This document shows, piece after piece, positions 35,325-45,600 of a DNA stretch of 64,000 nt. The translations under genes and the position numbers were made by a program. Position 1 is the stretch's first letter. Each line of letters starts with the position of its first letter. The notes below the pieces were generated by a model that had not been told where the DNA came from, searched no databases, and was given only the letters and a program-made list of their open reading frames with translations. Source of the DNA: Cryptomeria japonica (Eukaryota > Streptophyta > Pinopsida > Cupressales > Cupressaceae); the NCBI RefSeq assembly GCF_030272615.1, contig NC_081414.1, positions 237,820,233 through 237,884,232 on the forward strand, written 5' to 3'.

Positions 35325-38300
35325 TTATCTAGAAGCTAGGATAAGTGCTTTAGAAAATTCGTTAGATAAATGGTTATCAATATCAACAAATTCATATTCA
35401 CTATCAGAAGCAAGAGAAGTAACATTTTCATCATGAATAACATTTTCATCTATATCATCATCAAGATTTATAAAAATAGGATCTTTAACTTGCACAAGAT
35501 CAAAACCATCATGCATCTTATGTTTAGGAGATTTTGGAGAAAATGGAATAATGCTTGCTGAAGGTGTTTTTGGGGATTGCAAAGTTTGAGAAGCAGCTGC
35601 TTGAGCTCTAAGATGACGCTTTCGTCGGCGTTCACGCGCAGAACGATTTCGTCTAGTCTTAGTAGGAAGTTGAGAAGATTGAGGAGGAGGAATGTTCTCA
35701 TCCTTATCACTTGGGTGTTTAGGTTGTGGTCTCTTAAGTTGAATAATAGGAGAAGAGGAAGGTCTCTTCTCTCCATAAGAGGAAGGAGGAGGAACTGCTC
35801 CGTATAAAGGAGGAATATTTGGTTTAGGAAGGAGACCAAGTCCATCATGACGAGGAGGTATAGGTCTTCTTTGAGACATAGACATAGTCACATCCATAGG
35901 AATGGGTTGGGAATCTTCTTGAGGAAAGACATTAGTTTTATCTTTCAAAGGAAGAACTTCCTTCTCAAGAACGATAGGAATATCAAGTTTGGGTGTTCTA
36001 GGTTCACTTAGAGATAGGATCATATCTGTTTTCCACTTTTGATAAGATTTGAAAAGATGATCACTTCGTGGAGGAAGAGATTGGAATTGTTTAGGCCAAA
36101 AATAATCAATAGGAACGCTAGAAGTTCTTTCAGCTCGTTTAAAGAGACTATGATTGATAGTAACAACTTCACCATTATGGGGAAATTTTAAACACTTGTG
36201 AATAGGAGAAGCAATAGCTTTCATGGAAGATAGCCAAGGATAGCCTAGCTTCACACGAAATTGTTCAGATGAAGGAATAATAGAAAAGTTCACATCAAGG
36301 GATTTGTTATGGACCTCAATAGGTAATGTAATAGAACCAATTGTAGGAGAAGAAAATGCATCAAATAATTTCACAATTACATCTGTTTTGTCATAGATCA
36401 CTTGATTCAATTGTAAAGTAAAGAGAAATTCTTTAGTAATAACATTAACCATGCAAGAAGAATCAATAAGCACTCCACGGCAAGGTGTATTCTTGACTTT
36501 TGCAACTATGTATAAAGGACCATCGGGTGCCCTAATAGTTTCACTAGAATAAAATGTGATGGAAGGTCCTTTAGGGTTTTCTTGCTGCTCTACAAAGTTA
36601 ATCACATTCGGAGTCATAGACACAAGACCATCAGATGAGAAAGAGGAATCATTAGCCTCAATCGCATTAGAGGCATGAGAAGGTAATGGATCAGTAAAAA
36701 TCTTAATATTTTGGTTAGGAGGAGCTACAGATGTATTGCCTTTATCATTCACTCCTGAAACAGAGATAGTATTATTATCAATCAAATCTTGAATTTTACC
36801 CTTTAAAGCAAAACATTTTTCAGTATCATGCCCAGGTTGACGATGAAATTGACAAAAAGATTTGTTATCAAAATAGGGTGAATTAATCTTTGTAGGATCG
36901 ATTTGCTTTATAGGAGGGAGAGTAAGCACATTTTGTTCCAATAACTTATTCATAATACTATGCAATGATTCATTCAAAGGAGTAAACTTTCTTTCTTTCT
37001 TGAAAAACTTAGAAATAGGAGGCACACCTGATGCTGCATTCACATTGTTGTTGATGATGTTTTCATTGAACTTAACGGACTCTTTGTTCGGTTTAAACTT
37101 CCCAAATGGTTGTTGACTACTATCACCCTTATCACTCGGAGCCATAGGATTTGCTTGTTCCATTTGACTCACAGTCAGTTGATAATTGTGAAGAGTTGCA
37201 CACAACTGTTGGAAAGAAGTAAACTCAAAAAATAGAAGTTTTTCTCTAATATCTTTTTGTAAATTAGAAATAAAGATTCTTTGAATATCATTGTCAGGCA
37301 CTGGAAAAGAGATTTGAGCATACAAATGCTTATATCTACCAATGAAATCAATCACTTTTTCTTTAACACCTTGTTTACAATGCATTAAATCAATCAAAGT
37401 AACTTTAGGACTTATATTGTTTTGAAATTGTTGAATGAAAGCATTTGCAAGTTGTTCGAAAGAAGTAATAGAATAAGAAGGCAACGAGCAATACCATTGT
37501 AGGGCTTTATCTCTTAATGTCCTAGTAAACAGTTTTGCAAGCAACCTTTGGTCATAAGCAAAATCGGTACATATTGTTTGAAAAGTCTTAACATGTGTTA
37601 GAGGATTACCTTTACCATTGTAAAGCTCCAAATTCGGGATCTCAATATGCTTAGGAGGGATAGCTCGAACAATGTCAAGAGAAAGTGGGCTCGCAACATC
37701 AAATGTGGGCACACTAAACTTAGATTGATTCATAGAGGCAATTTGTTGTTGTAAAGAAGAGACAGTTTGTGCAAGATTGTTAATGGTCGCTTCAGTTGAA
37801 GAATTCATATTAGATGTGTTAGATTGTGATGGAGGTATTATGTTATTGAAAGAAGGTATTGATTGAGAGTAAGGTGGCGGGACACTATGATAGTTAGTCA
37901 TAGGAGATGATTGGAAAAGAGGAACACTACAAGGAGGAATGGAATGGTTAAATAAATTGCCCCCTTGTGTCATGTTCATTTGTGGAGATATAATAGGAAC
38001 ACTTATTGAAGGGATGAATGAAGAAGTTGGATTGAATGAAGGAAGAGGGTTAATTGAAGAGGAAGGATTTCCCCCATGACTGGTGATCATAGGTGGAATG
38101 TCTTGTATTGAAGTAGTCATTATGTTTGATGTAAAAGTAGGTATACTAGCAATAGAAGTTGTCAAAGGAATAGAATGATTGACTTGAGTACGAGGTTGTG
38201 TATAACCCAAAGTTTCAGCACAACTCTTCATAGGCATCACATTCGAATCCACAATGTGTGCAATACCACGCAAAATATCAATTCCATTCTTATCACTTTG

Positions 38301-38363
38301 AACCATACGTTTTAGACCCTCAATTAAAGGAAGAGCTTGACTATCGGGATACTCTTGAGACAT
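35325..38363 (-). CDS. Intact Gag-protease polyprotein, 1012 residues
   Basis: This is the only long uninterrupted ORF in the window. The start is MSQEYPDSQALPLIEGLKRM at 38,363. Residues 60-220 are Ser/Pro/Asn-rich and probably disordered. The retrotransposon Gag domain spans about 240-400 (HIEIPNLELYNGKGNPLTHV, RTLRDKALQWYCSLP, FIGRYKHLYAQI). A knuckle-like CQFHRQPGHDTEKC lies at 504-517. A protease-like domain is about 610-735: GVLIDSSCMVNVI, then LGYPWLSSMKAIASPIHKCL. The active site reads D-S-S where D-[ST/N]-G is usual, so catalysis is doubtful. The C-terminal part is Pro-rich with an Arg-rich RRNRSARERRRKR stretch near 915, then acidic. It could form particles that package its own RNA, with RT and integrase supplied by another element. 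Confidence 0.88.
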   Translation of the reverse strand: MSQEYPDSQALPLIEGLKRMVQSDKNGIDILRGIAHIVDSNVMPMKSCAETLGYTQPRTQVNHSIPLTTSIASIPTFTSNIMTTSIQDIPPMITSHGGNPSSSINPLPSFNPTSSFIPSISVPIISPQMNMTQGGNLFNHSIPPCSVPLFQSSPMTNYHSVPPPYSQSIPSFNNIIPPSQSNTSNMNSSTEATINNLAQTVSSLQQQIASMNQSKFSVPTFDVASPLSLDIVRAIPPKHIEIPNLELYNGKGNPLTHVKTFQTICTDFAYDQRLLAKLFTRTLRDKALQWYCSLPSYSITSFEQLANAFIQQFQNNISPKVTLIDLMHCKQGVKEKVIDFIGRYKHLYAQISFPVPDNDIQRIFISNLQKDIREKLLFFEFTSFQQLCATLHNYQLTVSQMEQANPMAPSDKGDSSQQPFGKFKPNKESVKFNENIINNNVNAASGVPPISKFFKKERKFTPLNESLHSIMNKLLEQNVLTLPPIKQIDPTKINSPYFDNKSFCQFHRQPGHDTEKCFALKGKIQDLIDNNTISVSGVNDKGNTSVAPPNQNIKIFTDPLPSHASNAIEANDSSFSSDGLVSMTPNVINFVEQQENPKGPSITFYSSETIRAPDGPLYIVAKVKNTPCRGVLIDSSCMVNVITKEFLFTLQLNQVIYDKTDVIVKLFDAFSSPTIGSITLPIEVHNKSLDVNFSIIPSSEQFRVKLGYPWLSSMKAIASPIHKCLKFPHNGEVVTINHSLFKRAERTSSVPIDYFWPKQFQSLPPRSDHLFKSYQKWKTDMILSLSEPRTPKLDIPIVLEKEVLPLKDKTNVFPQEDSQPIPMDVTMSMSQRRPIPPRHDGLGLLPKPNIPPLYGAVPPPSSYGEKRPSSSPIIQLKRPQPKHPSDKDENIPPPQSSQLPTKTRRNRSARERRRKRHLRAQAAASQTLQSPKTPSASIIPFSPKSPKHKMHDGFDLVQVKDPIFINLDDDIDENVIHDENVTSLASDSEYEFVDIDNHLSNEFSKALILASR

Positions 38364-38721
38364 CCATTGCTAAAAATCATCAAATTGGTTATCCAATTTC
38401 GAAAGTTGTTCTACAGAAACCTCATGGAGAGCTTTTTCATCATTAGGAGGATTAGAGGAATTACCCGTGTCCTCGTTAAAAAGGCTATTCAAATTAGGTT
38501 CCATCTCCTCGGTAATTAAACCTTGGAAAGACTTAATTCTAAGGCTTCGTCTAACGGGAATAGTGTGAGTAGGGCTTATTATTGTAAAACTCATGCACTA
38601 GAGAGAGAGAGAAGATTTTGAATTTAGAGGTAGCAAATTTCAATAAAATCAGCCAATCTCCTAGATTTAGGCTGTTAAATGCAATCACGACAATCTCCCA
38701 AAATTTCGGAAAAAATGTCAG

Positions 38722-38751
38722 GGACCGTGGCGAACGAAGTGCACACGGTCC
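38722..38751 (-). promoter_or_regulatory. Hairpin motif in leader, copy 1
   Basis: The 30-nt element begins GGACCGTG and ends CACGGTCC, a perfect 8-bp inverted repeat, with GTGCAC overlapping the loop. Related copies are at 39,344-39,373 and in both LTRs. A role in RNA structure, such as dimerisation or packaging, is inference only. Confidence 0.55.
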
Positions 38752-39343
38752 TCGCAACTTTTTTTGAAATTTTCAGGGATGAAAGTTATGATGATTTTAA
38801 AGCTAATCTGAAAAAATTGAGTGATTTTACGATCTGTAGATAGGCCAAATTAAAGTTGCACTCTCAAAATTGAATCCTACCAAGATTGTTGGAAAATGCA
38901 AAATTTGAATTTTGAAAAAGAGAGGGAAACTGAAATTTTGAATTTTATGATTTTAGAGGGAATACTAAAAGCAATGCAGGTTTTGAAATTTAAAAATTGA
39001 CTCAATTTCACGCAAAATTCAATTTTGAAAGTGGAAATCAAGTTTGTTGCAATTAAACATTTAATTTCAAAAGTCACAAATTGCAAAAATTTGAATAAAG
39101 CACTGAAATTTCGAATGAATGCCAACACACTTTTCAGATTTAGGATAGTAAGAAGCACAATTTTGACATAAATTTTAATTTCAACAATTTTTGAATGATT
39201 AGGAGCCTTAATCCAAGCAATCACTAAACCAACTTTGACTTTAATTTTGAAAGTGTTGTAATTGATAAAATCAGCCAAGATTCTGGATTTTAGCAGAAAA
39301 ATACAGTAAGATCTAACTCCCGAAATTTTGGAAAAAATGTCAG

Positions 39344-39373
39344 GGACGATGGCGCTTGGGGTGCACATGGTCC
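39344..39373 (-). promoter_or_regulatory. Hairpin motif in leader, copy 2
   Basis: It begins GGACGATG and ends CATGGTCC and keeps the central GTGCAC. Pairing is weaker than in copy 1. Confidence 0.5.
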
Positions 39374-39751
39374 TCGCAACTTTTTTCCAAATTTTCAGGA
39401 TGAAAGATATTATGATTTTGTTGCGGAATCCAAAGTTACAGCCGATTTGGAGGTGTTTTAATCAGTGAAATCATCAGTCAAAGGCTGAATCAAGAGGGTT
39501 TTAAAAATTAGGGTTTTGACACTTAACCACTTAATTTTCAGAATTAAAGCACAAATATGAATTAATAATTTACAATAGAAGGGTAGATCTGAAACAAGCA
39601 TTAACAATTAAACATTTCACAAGCTCAATTACTAAAAAGAAAATTTAGGGTTTTTATGCAATTAACCTCTAAAATTTGCAAAAGATCAAACATGGAAATG
39701 TAATCAAGGCATCCAATTTTCAGATCTAACCATGAATAATCAGAAAGGATG

Positions 39752-39769
39752 TTCACGTCGAGTTCACCA
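39752..39769 (-). promoter_or_regulatory. Primer-binding site for tRNA-Trp
   Basis: TGGTGAACTCGACGTGAA on the minus strand matches the complement of the plant tRNA-Trp 3' end, as I recall it, with one mismatch in 18. Three bases separate it from the LTR end. The match stops at about 18 nt, unlike the extended site of the Tat element. Confidence 0.82.
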
Positions 39770-39772
39770 AAA

Positions 39773-40995
39773 TGTAAAGCGGAAAATCGCGATCGAACCC
39801 TAAGTGTTCCCCCCACCACTCCAAGGAGAGAGAAAGGAGGTCACTAGGGTTGACGGTTTTCACTTAGGAGAGACTTTACATTCAAAAGAGGGGTTGAAAC
39901 CCACAAGATCCAATCCCACACAATGCAAGATTGGATTCTAAATGAGTTTCAAGGGTTATGACAGCAAGGCTACCCTCTTTTGTAAAAAATGTAGATAGAA
40001 GGATTGAGCTAGGAATGCATGTAAAGTGAGAAAGATTCACTTATAAACAGAGGTAGGAATATAGGATGAAGTTGCAGACCTGGAATTAGCAGTAAAATGT
40101 CGAGACGACGCTGTCCTGCAAATTTGAGCGAAAGTTGATGGGACGATGGCACCCGGCGTGCACACGGTCCTCCGAAAAATCCGCGAAACGAAGGGGGATC
40201 TGTTCGTCTCTGCACAAGGATTCCAGATCTTCAATTACAGCCGCGTACCTGCAACCTACACACAGAAAAGAGAGGACGATTGGGGGGTTAGGGATTAGGG
40301 GTTTGCCCTTAGGTCAAACCCCGGTTTTGGAATTAACCAAGAAATGAGAATGTTGTAAATGTAAATGATTGTTATGTGAACAAGTACTAATACCTTGTTG
40401 TAAGAATGTTTGTATTCTTACATGCGAAGGTGTAAATGTTGTTGTATGTTGTATGTTGTGTGTGATCTCCTCTTCAATGGTTGAATCCTTGTCTTGAATG
40501 CAACACTTAGCCTTGAATGGAGACTTAGAATGCTCAATTGCTTGAAGGAATGCTTGAATGCTTGAATGTTTGAATACCGTTTCCGCGTCTTGTACACATC
40601 TATCTTTCCTTCCCAAAATGGGAGAGGAAATGTAGTTTATATACTTGTCAATTAGGGCTGATAGACTGATTTTTCCGACCTTGGGCCGACATAGCAACCT
40701 TATTTTCTATTTTGCAAACTTAAAGACTCAAAGCCCCATAAGAGACCGGGCCCAAAATAGGGCCAGGGACCAGGGTGCTAGGCGCCATGGTCCTGAAGGA
40801 CCAGGCCGCTAGGCGCCATGGTCCCACCTCCAGGGACAGCAAGGTGCAAGGAGGATCAGGCCAGGGTGCTGAAAAATGCAGTTTTTGATGTCATAAATAG
40901 GTTTCGGGGTCTCCATTCAGGTTCCGTGTTGCATCGCCATCGTGAAGACCCAAATGCAGTCGAAATTGCAAGTGTCGCAATTTTAGGATGTTACA
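39773..40995 (-). repeat. 5' LTR of the level-4 element
   Basis: The LTR is 1223 bp, 31 bp longer than its partner. The excess is one tandem repeat unit at 40,767-40,824, where the second hairpin motif is duplicated. The outside flank is GGTTC. Confidence 0.93.
40636..40643 (-). promoter_or_regulatory. TATA box of the level-4 5' LTR
   Basis: TATATAAA on the minus strand lies about 860 nt upstream of the LTR's downstream end, in an otherwise mixed-composition context. It is conserved in the other LTR at 34,739-34,746. It is the likely core promoter for the Gag-protease transcript. Confidence 0.6.
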
Positions 40996-41000
40996 GGTTC

Positions 41001-42650
41001 ATAAAATTCTTCAATGCCTTCTCAGTTTTAGCAACCCGATTGATGATAATTTTGTTATCAGCCTCAGTCTTATCTTTGACAATTCTAACCACATCTTCCA
41101 GGTGTTTCAAGTCACCTTTTATAAGATATTTCTCTGACCAGTCCTGCATTTCAATTTCATCCTCTACTTCACTGGTTTCCCCCTCCACACTTTTTTTCCC
41201 CGAATTGGTATCCTTGATCAGATTGTGAATCTTATACTCCAGGTCTCTCTGTTTACTTTGTATGCTAGTAATATTTTCAATAACCCACTTTTGAAAATTA
41301 AAAGACTCTAGCGTGCAATTTCGAGCAGCATTCAAAATAGTGTTCGCCATGTCCCTTCCCTACTCAGAGCTCATAGAATTAGGGTTAGCTTCCTCCATGG
41401 AATTCTAGGCAACATTCCTGCTATCTGAAACCATAGGGTTAAAATCAGGGTTTTTAGTATAAACATCTCTTTTCCCTTCCTCCTCTTCTCCAACATCCTC
41501 TTTCTTCTCACTTTCCAGATCAATATCTACCTCCTTCCCCTATTCCTCCTCCATACCATCAACCAAATCTGTGTCCACTTAGTCAATGTCGACCCTTCCT
41601 TTTTTATGGATAGGAACATTAGACAAATCATCTTTAGACTCTGAGTCATTATGACTCTCTAAAATATGAGCATTTGTCACTAAATTATCATCCTTGCTAA
41701 CCCTGGCTTTTTTCTTCAAGTGTTCCTAAATGAGCAGAGTAAACCCCTGATGGTTTATGGGGTAAGATTTCGGCTTTTTGGCATGGTCAGCCAAGCTCTC
41801 ATTCAAAGAGGATGCTAAATAAAAGGGTAGAGAAATCTTAACCCCATGGCGGAAATGATTCAGTATAGAAAAATGATAGTTGTAAACTTTAGTAAATCTA
41901 CCATCAACGGTCAGGAATTCCATCAAAACCCTTAGCATCTTCTGCCAAAAAGACTTTACCTAATGAGGGAGGTAGTAAAGAAATGTTGTCTTTTTTGGCA
42001 AGTCAAGCTTTCTCATCATCAGTTTTTGGGAAATTTTTAATTGCTTCAACAACAAACTTTTGGTCTCTGTAGAACTTTGTACCCTCCTTCTGCAATCTCG
42101 TGACCTCTGCAACCAAATCCTCATCAATCTTCCAGGTCTCCCCAAGCAACGTAACTTTGTTGTTGTTTCAACCCTTAGCAAAGCCTTGAGACACCGATTT
42201 TTTGCTTCCATGCAGCTTTTCCATATAGACTGTGAATCCATGTCTATGGAGCCTCCTCCACACTTTCCGTTCACTTTTTCAGTTCTCACAATCAGAAGGC
42301 TCATTCCGGTTTAGGTTACCTCCCATGTTGAAAAGAAGGTCAAGGTCTTCAATAGTATATCTCACAAATTGCAGACCAAGACTTAAACACAGGCTCTTGC
42401 ACAAAATACTAGATTCACAAAACAGAGTACCTTCTGTGGTTTTAAAAAAGTAAATAACAATGGCCATAGAGATCGAACACTTATTATTATAAGTCCTGTC
42501 ACACCATTGATCATAAAAACGATGCCTAAAAATAATCATTAACTGACATTTCGCATACCCCCAATCTCTGTCTTTGATTTCCAGACCGCAAGAGGTAATC
42601 ATGATTTTAACTTGAACCATTAATATGATCAAAAGATAATTGCTCCCGAA
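41001..42650 (-). pseudogene. Extra coding-like region of LINE B after RNase H, 5' part
   Basis: Downstream of ORF2 the minus strand keeps reading as protein in successive frames: MITSCGLEIKDRDWGYAKCQ, FRHRFYDQWCDRTYNN, RYTIEDLDLLFNMGG; then KVTLLGETWKIDEDLVAEVT, QKFVVEAIKNFPKTDDEKA; then FLTVDGRFTKVYNYHFSILN, FRHGVKISLPFYLASSLNE. An acidic/lysine-rich part and a coiled-coil frame (41,350-40,991) follow. I do not recognise the family. Composition is protein-like across about 1.6 kb despite stops and two or three shifts. It is interrupted at 41,000 by the level-4 element and continues at 33,875. Confidence 0.6.
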
Positions 42651-42689
42651 CATCCCTTTTACATTGGGCTTCTCCAATATATTTAGATT

Positions 42690-45600
42690 TCACTTCTAAA
42701 TAGACCCCTTCATTAGCTAAAAGGTCCGCAACCTTATTGCCTTCTCTTAGAGTATGGGTTATGAGAATACTATCATATTCATTTAATAACTTTTTAGCAC
42801 TTTCAATAGTATTAGTTATATTCCAAGATGAAGAACTAGTTCCTTTAAGAGCCTAAATGATATTGAAGGAGTCACCTTCCAACCATATTTTTTAAAATTT
42901 GAAACCCTGAGCAAGCTCGAGGCATTTCAGCATAGCCTGAGCTTTAGCAACATGATTATTTTGAACTCCTAAGGGAGAAGCAATAGTAGCAATGCAGACA
43001 CCTTGAGAATTTTTTATGACACCTCCCCCTCCGGCCTTCCTAGGGTTGCCTTTAGCAGCCCCATCAAAATTCACATTGACCCAATCATAATCAGGAAATC
43101 TCTAGACAAGATTACCTCTCCTAGTCTTATTGTCAGATTTGAACACTTTGTGAATCAGATTCCATTCACTAAGGATACCTTTCTCAATATCATTTGTGTC
43201 AGCAAAAAACCATTGCTTTTTGTTTCTTTGAGGAATATTTATGTTTTCTTTTATAGCTCTGCAATTTTTTTCAAAGACCACCTAAGATGTGCACTTAGCT
43301 TCCCTAAATATTTTGTTATTTCTCTCTTTCCAGATATACCAGTAAGTCATGGGAAGGATCAAGGACCAGAGACTCTTGATGAGAGGAAATTTGGTAGGAA
43401 AGGTCTATTGCCAAATAGTTTCCTTGAGACTATTGTGCATAACCCAATCAACTTTCCATTTCCCCCAAAAATACTCCAGATTTCCCAAGTGAAGGAGCAA
43501 TGGATGAACAGTTGATCAACTGATTCTTTCTCTTTCTGACAAAGCTCACACCTGTTAGGAAACATAAAACCTCTTCGGGCCAAGTTATCAATAGTTAGAA
43601 TTCTATTATGAATAGCAAGCCAAAAAAATATGTTTACTTTAGGAATAAGAATTCTATTCCACACTTTACCCCATATTGGGTTGCTGACCTGGGTAAATGT
43701 GTTTTTATAGGCTGAGGCAACAGTGAAGTTACCCTTAGGATTACTCTTCCATAGGAACACATCAACAAAATCTTTATTAATAGAAAAGGACAGCAGATCC
43801 TGCTAAAGCAGCGAAAACCCAACATATATAACATCAAGCCTTACCCATCTATTCTCCTTCCAATAGTTACAAACCATGTACCCAAACCTTCTTTTACATT
43901 CATCAATGAATTGACTGCAGTCTTGATTAAAGAAAGGTTCATCTTTAATCCAAGGATCCTCCCATAACCTAATTTTGTCACCTTTACCTAGGACCCATCC
44001 AGCTCCAGCTTTGGCAATTTTAGTGGATTTGATAATACTATTCCATATGAAAGACCCAACAAGGATGTCATTAGAGTAGAGGAGAGACTAAAGAGGCTGA
44101 TCATGAATATATTTATCAAACCAAACCCGGTTCCAATCTTTCTTAATGCCATAAGACCTCGATATCTGTTTAGAAAGCAAAGCTTTATTAAAAGTTTTGA
44201 GAGCTTTAATACCTAGACCTCCCTTGTTGGCTTACACACTTTGTCCCTGGAAACCAAGGCAATCATTTTTTTTCTTCTACCCCTGACCAAAGAAATCTTT
44301 TCTAAATCCTCTCTAAAGCTTCAACAAATTTAGCTGGAATACCAAATAGACTAAGAGCATAGACATGGAGATTCTGAAGAGTAGCTTGAAGGAACTGCAA
44401 TTTTCCTACTTGAGATAACATGGATCTTTTCCAGCCAGCCAGTTTTTTGTTGTGCTTATCAGTTAATAAATTCCAGAATGAATTTGGGGGAACTAATCCC
44501 AATGGGAGACCCAAATAAGTGGAGGGGAGCATTTCCACCTTGCACCCAATGATATTAGCAATTCTCTGTTGTCTTATGATAGGAGTATTCATAAAATATA
44601 TAACAGACTTGTCCCAATTGACTTGCTGGCCTGTTGCCAATGAATAAGAGCTAAGAGCACCTTTAAAGGTAGCAGCCTCCCCTATAGAGGAATATCCCAT
44701 TAAAATTGTATCATCAACAAACTGTTGGTGAGTACAAGACACATTAGCAGAGGAAGGTTGAAGACCTTTGATATTTTTATTCACTTTCATTTTTTGGATC
44801 AGTCTGCTCATTCTCTCTGCCAAGATGGTAAATAGGATAGGAGATATGAGATCTCCTTGCCTAAGCCCCCTAGAAGATTTAAAGAATCTAGATGGAGACC
44901 CATTGATGAGAATTGAAAACATTGGGGTGGAGATCAACTCTCTGGTAATTTTGATTATCTTCTCATCAAATCCAAAGGCCTCCATAATTCTGAAAAGAGC
45001 TTGCCATTCCACTTTGTCATATGCTTTAGCCAGATCCAACTTTATCAGAAATCCTTCTTTATTGGTAACATTAAGAGAATGAATATTCACATGCACAAGG
45101 ATGATAGAATCCAAAATCTACCTACCAGGGACAAATCTGTTTTGCTCCTCTGAGATGATGAAGGGGAGGACAGACAAAAGTCTAGAAGTCACAACTTTAG
45201 AAATGATCTTATAAAAGGAGTTACATAGACTTATTCGCCTAAATTTTCTCATGGAATCTGCCCCAACCACCTTAGGAATCAAGCCAATAAAAGTAGAGTT
45301 GATTTCCTTAAGGATTCTTCTGGAACCAAAAAATTCTTTAACAGCATTGACCGTGTCTTTTCCCACAATATGCCAAAATTCCTGAAAAAAGAACATGGGG
45401 AAGCCATCAGGTCCCGGAGCCTTATCCCCCTGAAAGGACAAGACCGCTTTTTTAATTTCCTCAGCAAAAGGGATAGCAGAAAGGGCCTTATTATGGTGAG
45501 GTTCAATTATCTTGGGGATGTTGTCAACCAGATCCTGTTGCTTAGCAAAATCAATCTCCTTACTACCTATGAGGAGCTGAGAGAAGAAACTAATAGCTTC

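Larger units (their letters stand above)
38364..39751 (-). other. Leader of the level-4 element
   Basis: About 1.4 kb lies between primer site and Gag start. A segment of roughly 100 bp occurs twice (about 38,690-38,790 and 39,318-39,420), each containing TCCCRAAATTT, GGAAAAAATGTCAGGGAC and the GGTCCTCGCAACTTTTTT block. Each copy holds one GGAC..GGTCC hairpin motif. No protein-coding region is supported; the open frames here look like chance. Confidence 0.7.
33876..40995 (-). mobile_element. Non-autonomous LTR retrotransposon (Gag-protease only)
   Basis: LTRs at 33,876-35,067 and 39,773-40,995 both start TGTAAC or TGTAACA on the minus strand and end CTTTACA. The flanks are GGTTC at 33,871-33,875 and 40,996-41,000, an exact 5-bp duplication. 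The internal region is 4.7 kb: primer site, 1.4 kb leader, one 1012-codon gag-protease ORF, and a 257-bp 3' stretch with polypurine tract. No RT, RNase H or integrase is present. By eye I count about 30 substitutions in roughly 1190 aligned LTR bases, so it is the youngest of the four nested elements. It fits the class called TR-GAG or LARD-like. Confidence 0.93.

Noticed and set aside
35370-35807. Arg/Ser-rich plus-strand ORFs opposite Gag C-terminus
   Set aside because: They are shadows of the intact Gag-protease ORF.
38877-39368. 163-codon minus-strand ORF in the level-4 leader
   Set aside because: Composition (F, I, K, S) follows the local AT bias, it overlaps the repeated leader segment, and no domain is seen.
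43003-43515. 170-codon plus-strand ORF
   Set aside because: It lies opposite the RNase H and zf-RVT part of LINE B ORF2, whose motifs are on the minus strand.
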